From Amoebophrya sp. A120 (Eukaryota; Sar; Dinophyceae; Syndiniales; Amoebophryaceae), in the NCBI GenBank assembly GCA_905178155.1, contig CAJINV010000017.1, positions 488,722 through 552,721 of the forward strand: a stretch of 64,000 bases of DNA, read 5' to 3'. The translations under genes were made by a program, and so were the position numbers. Shown here piece after piece: positions 63,816-64,000 of this stretch. Position 1 is the stretch's first letter. Every line of letters begins with the position of its first letter. The notes under the pieces are model-generated. The model saw only the letters and a list, made by a program, of their open reading frames with translations, was not told the DNA's origin and ran no database searches.

Positions 63816-64000
63816 TGAATGGCGTTGCTATTCGATCTCGACCACAGCATTCTGCACTACCCATTTTTCGAATGCTGCGCTAAACGATAACGAGGACACG
63901 TCCCAAAACCCCTAGCAATCCTCCCCTATGCTAGCAAGATGATGATGATGATTTGTGCATGAAAGAAAAGGACTGACCACATTTTGAGCAGAGCGGACAC
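63816..64000 (+). repeat. 3' end of retrotransposon B with GAT tract
   Basis: The 125 nt after the ORF2 stop end in GATGATGATGATGA (near 63942-63955). A simple-repeat tail is common for non-LTR elements, so this is the likely 3' end; the last 40 nt of the window would then be flanking DNA. Confidence 0.45.

Larger units (their letters stand above)
57054..63960 (+). mobile_element. Non-LTR retrotransposon B, same lineage as A
   Basis: Element B holds an ORF1 (57156-58998 with an apparent intron) and an endonuclease-reverse transcriptase ORF2 (to 63815), followed about 125 nt later by a GAT triplet tract near 63940-63956. It shares DLRKAFPSL, the LP-G--EGC--SP motif and a similar post-RT region with element A (RINRAWKAFHG against KINKAWRAYFG), but the two are far diverged at DNA level. 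The whole frame from 57054 to 63815 is open without a stop even across the ORF1 intron. The 5' border is not defined. Confidence 0.85.

Noticed and set aside
1-64000. Dinoflagellate spliced-leader, rRNA, tRNA, snRNA genes or CRISPR arrays
   Set aside because: I looked for spliced-leader-like, snRNA and tRNA box motifs and spaced repeats and found none I could support.

Overview
The window reads as a gene-dense, intron-rich nuclear segment of a protist. Every gene I can support lies on the + strand. Introns are short (about 110-280 nt). Many are canonical GT-AG, but a clear subset can only be removed in frame at non-canonical borders, and several of those are built like small transposons: terminal inverted repeats (TIRs) inside, short direct repeats (target-site-duplication-like, TSD) outside. 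One-way gene arrays, a glycine-rich cold-shock protein, compact genes and abundant TIR/TSD 'introner' introns fit the dinoflagellate lineage, most closely a compact Syndiniales (Amoebophrya-like) parasite. That assignment is inference; there is no rRNA or spliced-leader sequence here to fix it.

Layout, left to right: a 5'-truncated P-loop GTPase (82-3749); the N-terminal acetyltransferase catalytic subunit NAA10 (5093-6122); a TerC-family multi-pass membrane protein (6819-9964); a 305-residue protein with a presequence-like N-terminus and one C-terminal membrane segment (11171-12748); a large unrecognised multi-exon protein (13675-19584); a SURP-domain protein likely to act in splicing (20273-22375); a cold-shock/Gly-rich RNA-binding protein (23175-23858); a branched-chain aminotransferase (25672-27692); a BAHD-like HxxxD acyltransferase (29936 to about 32441); an intronless 1661-residue low-complexity protein (33076-38061); a non-LTR retrotransposon with two ORFs joined by TAATG (38225 to about 46450); a J-domain protein (46515-47753); an N-terminal kinesin with three introner-like introns (48557-52581); a small ubiquitin-fold protein (53266-53732); a 513-residue conserved-looking unknown (54537-56920); and a second, diverged retrotransposon of the same lineage (about 57054-63960).

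The genes do not form one pathway. What links the window is intron biology. At least five introns look like inserted DNA elements, one (2302-2548) looks like an older decayed copy, and three more have direct repeats or weak inverted repeats at non-canonical borders. In one case (54907-55127) the duplicated target ACCAGGTG itself supplies AG|GT splice sites. The two retrotransposons add unusual gene organisation: a one-base stop/start overlap in one, and in the other an apparent ORF1 intron whose retention would fuse ORF1 to ORF2. I judge the introner set the most interesting content. Exon borders given below were deduced by eye from reading frame and splice consensus and have not been checked against transcripts.
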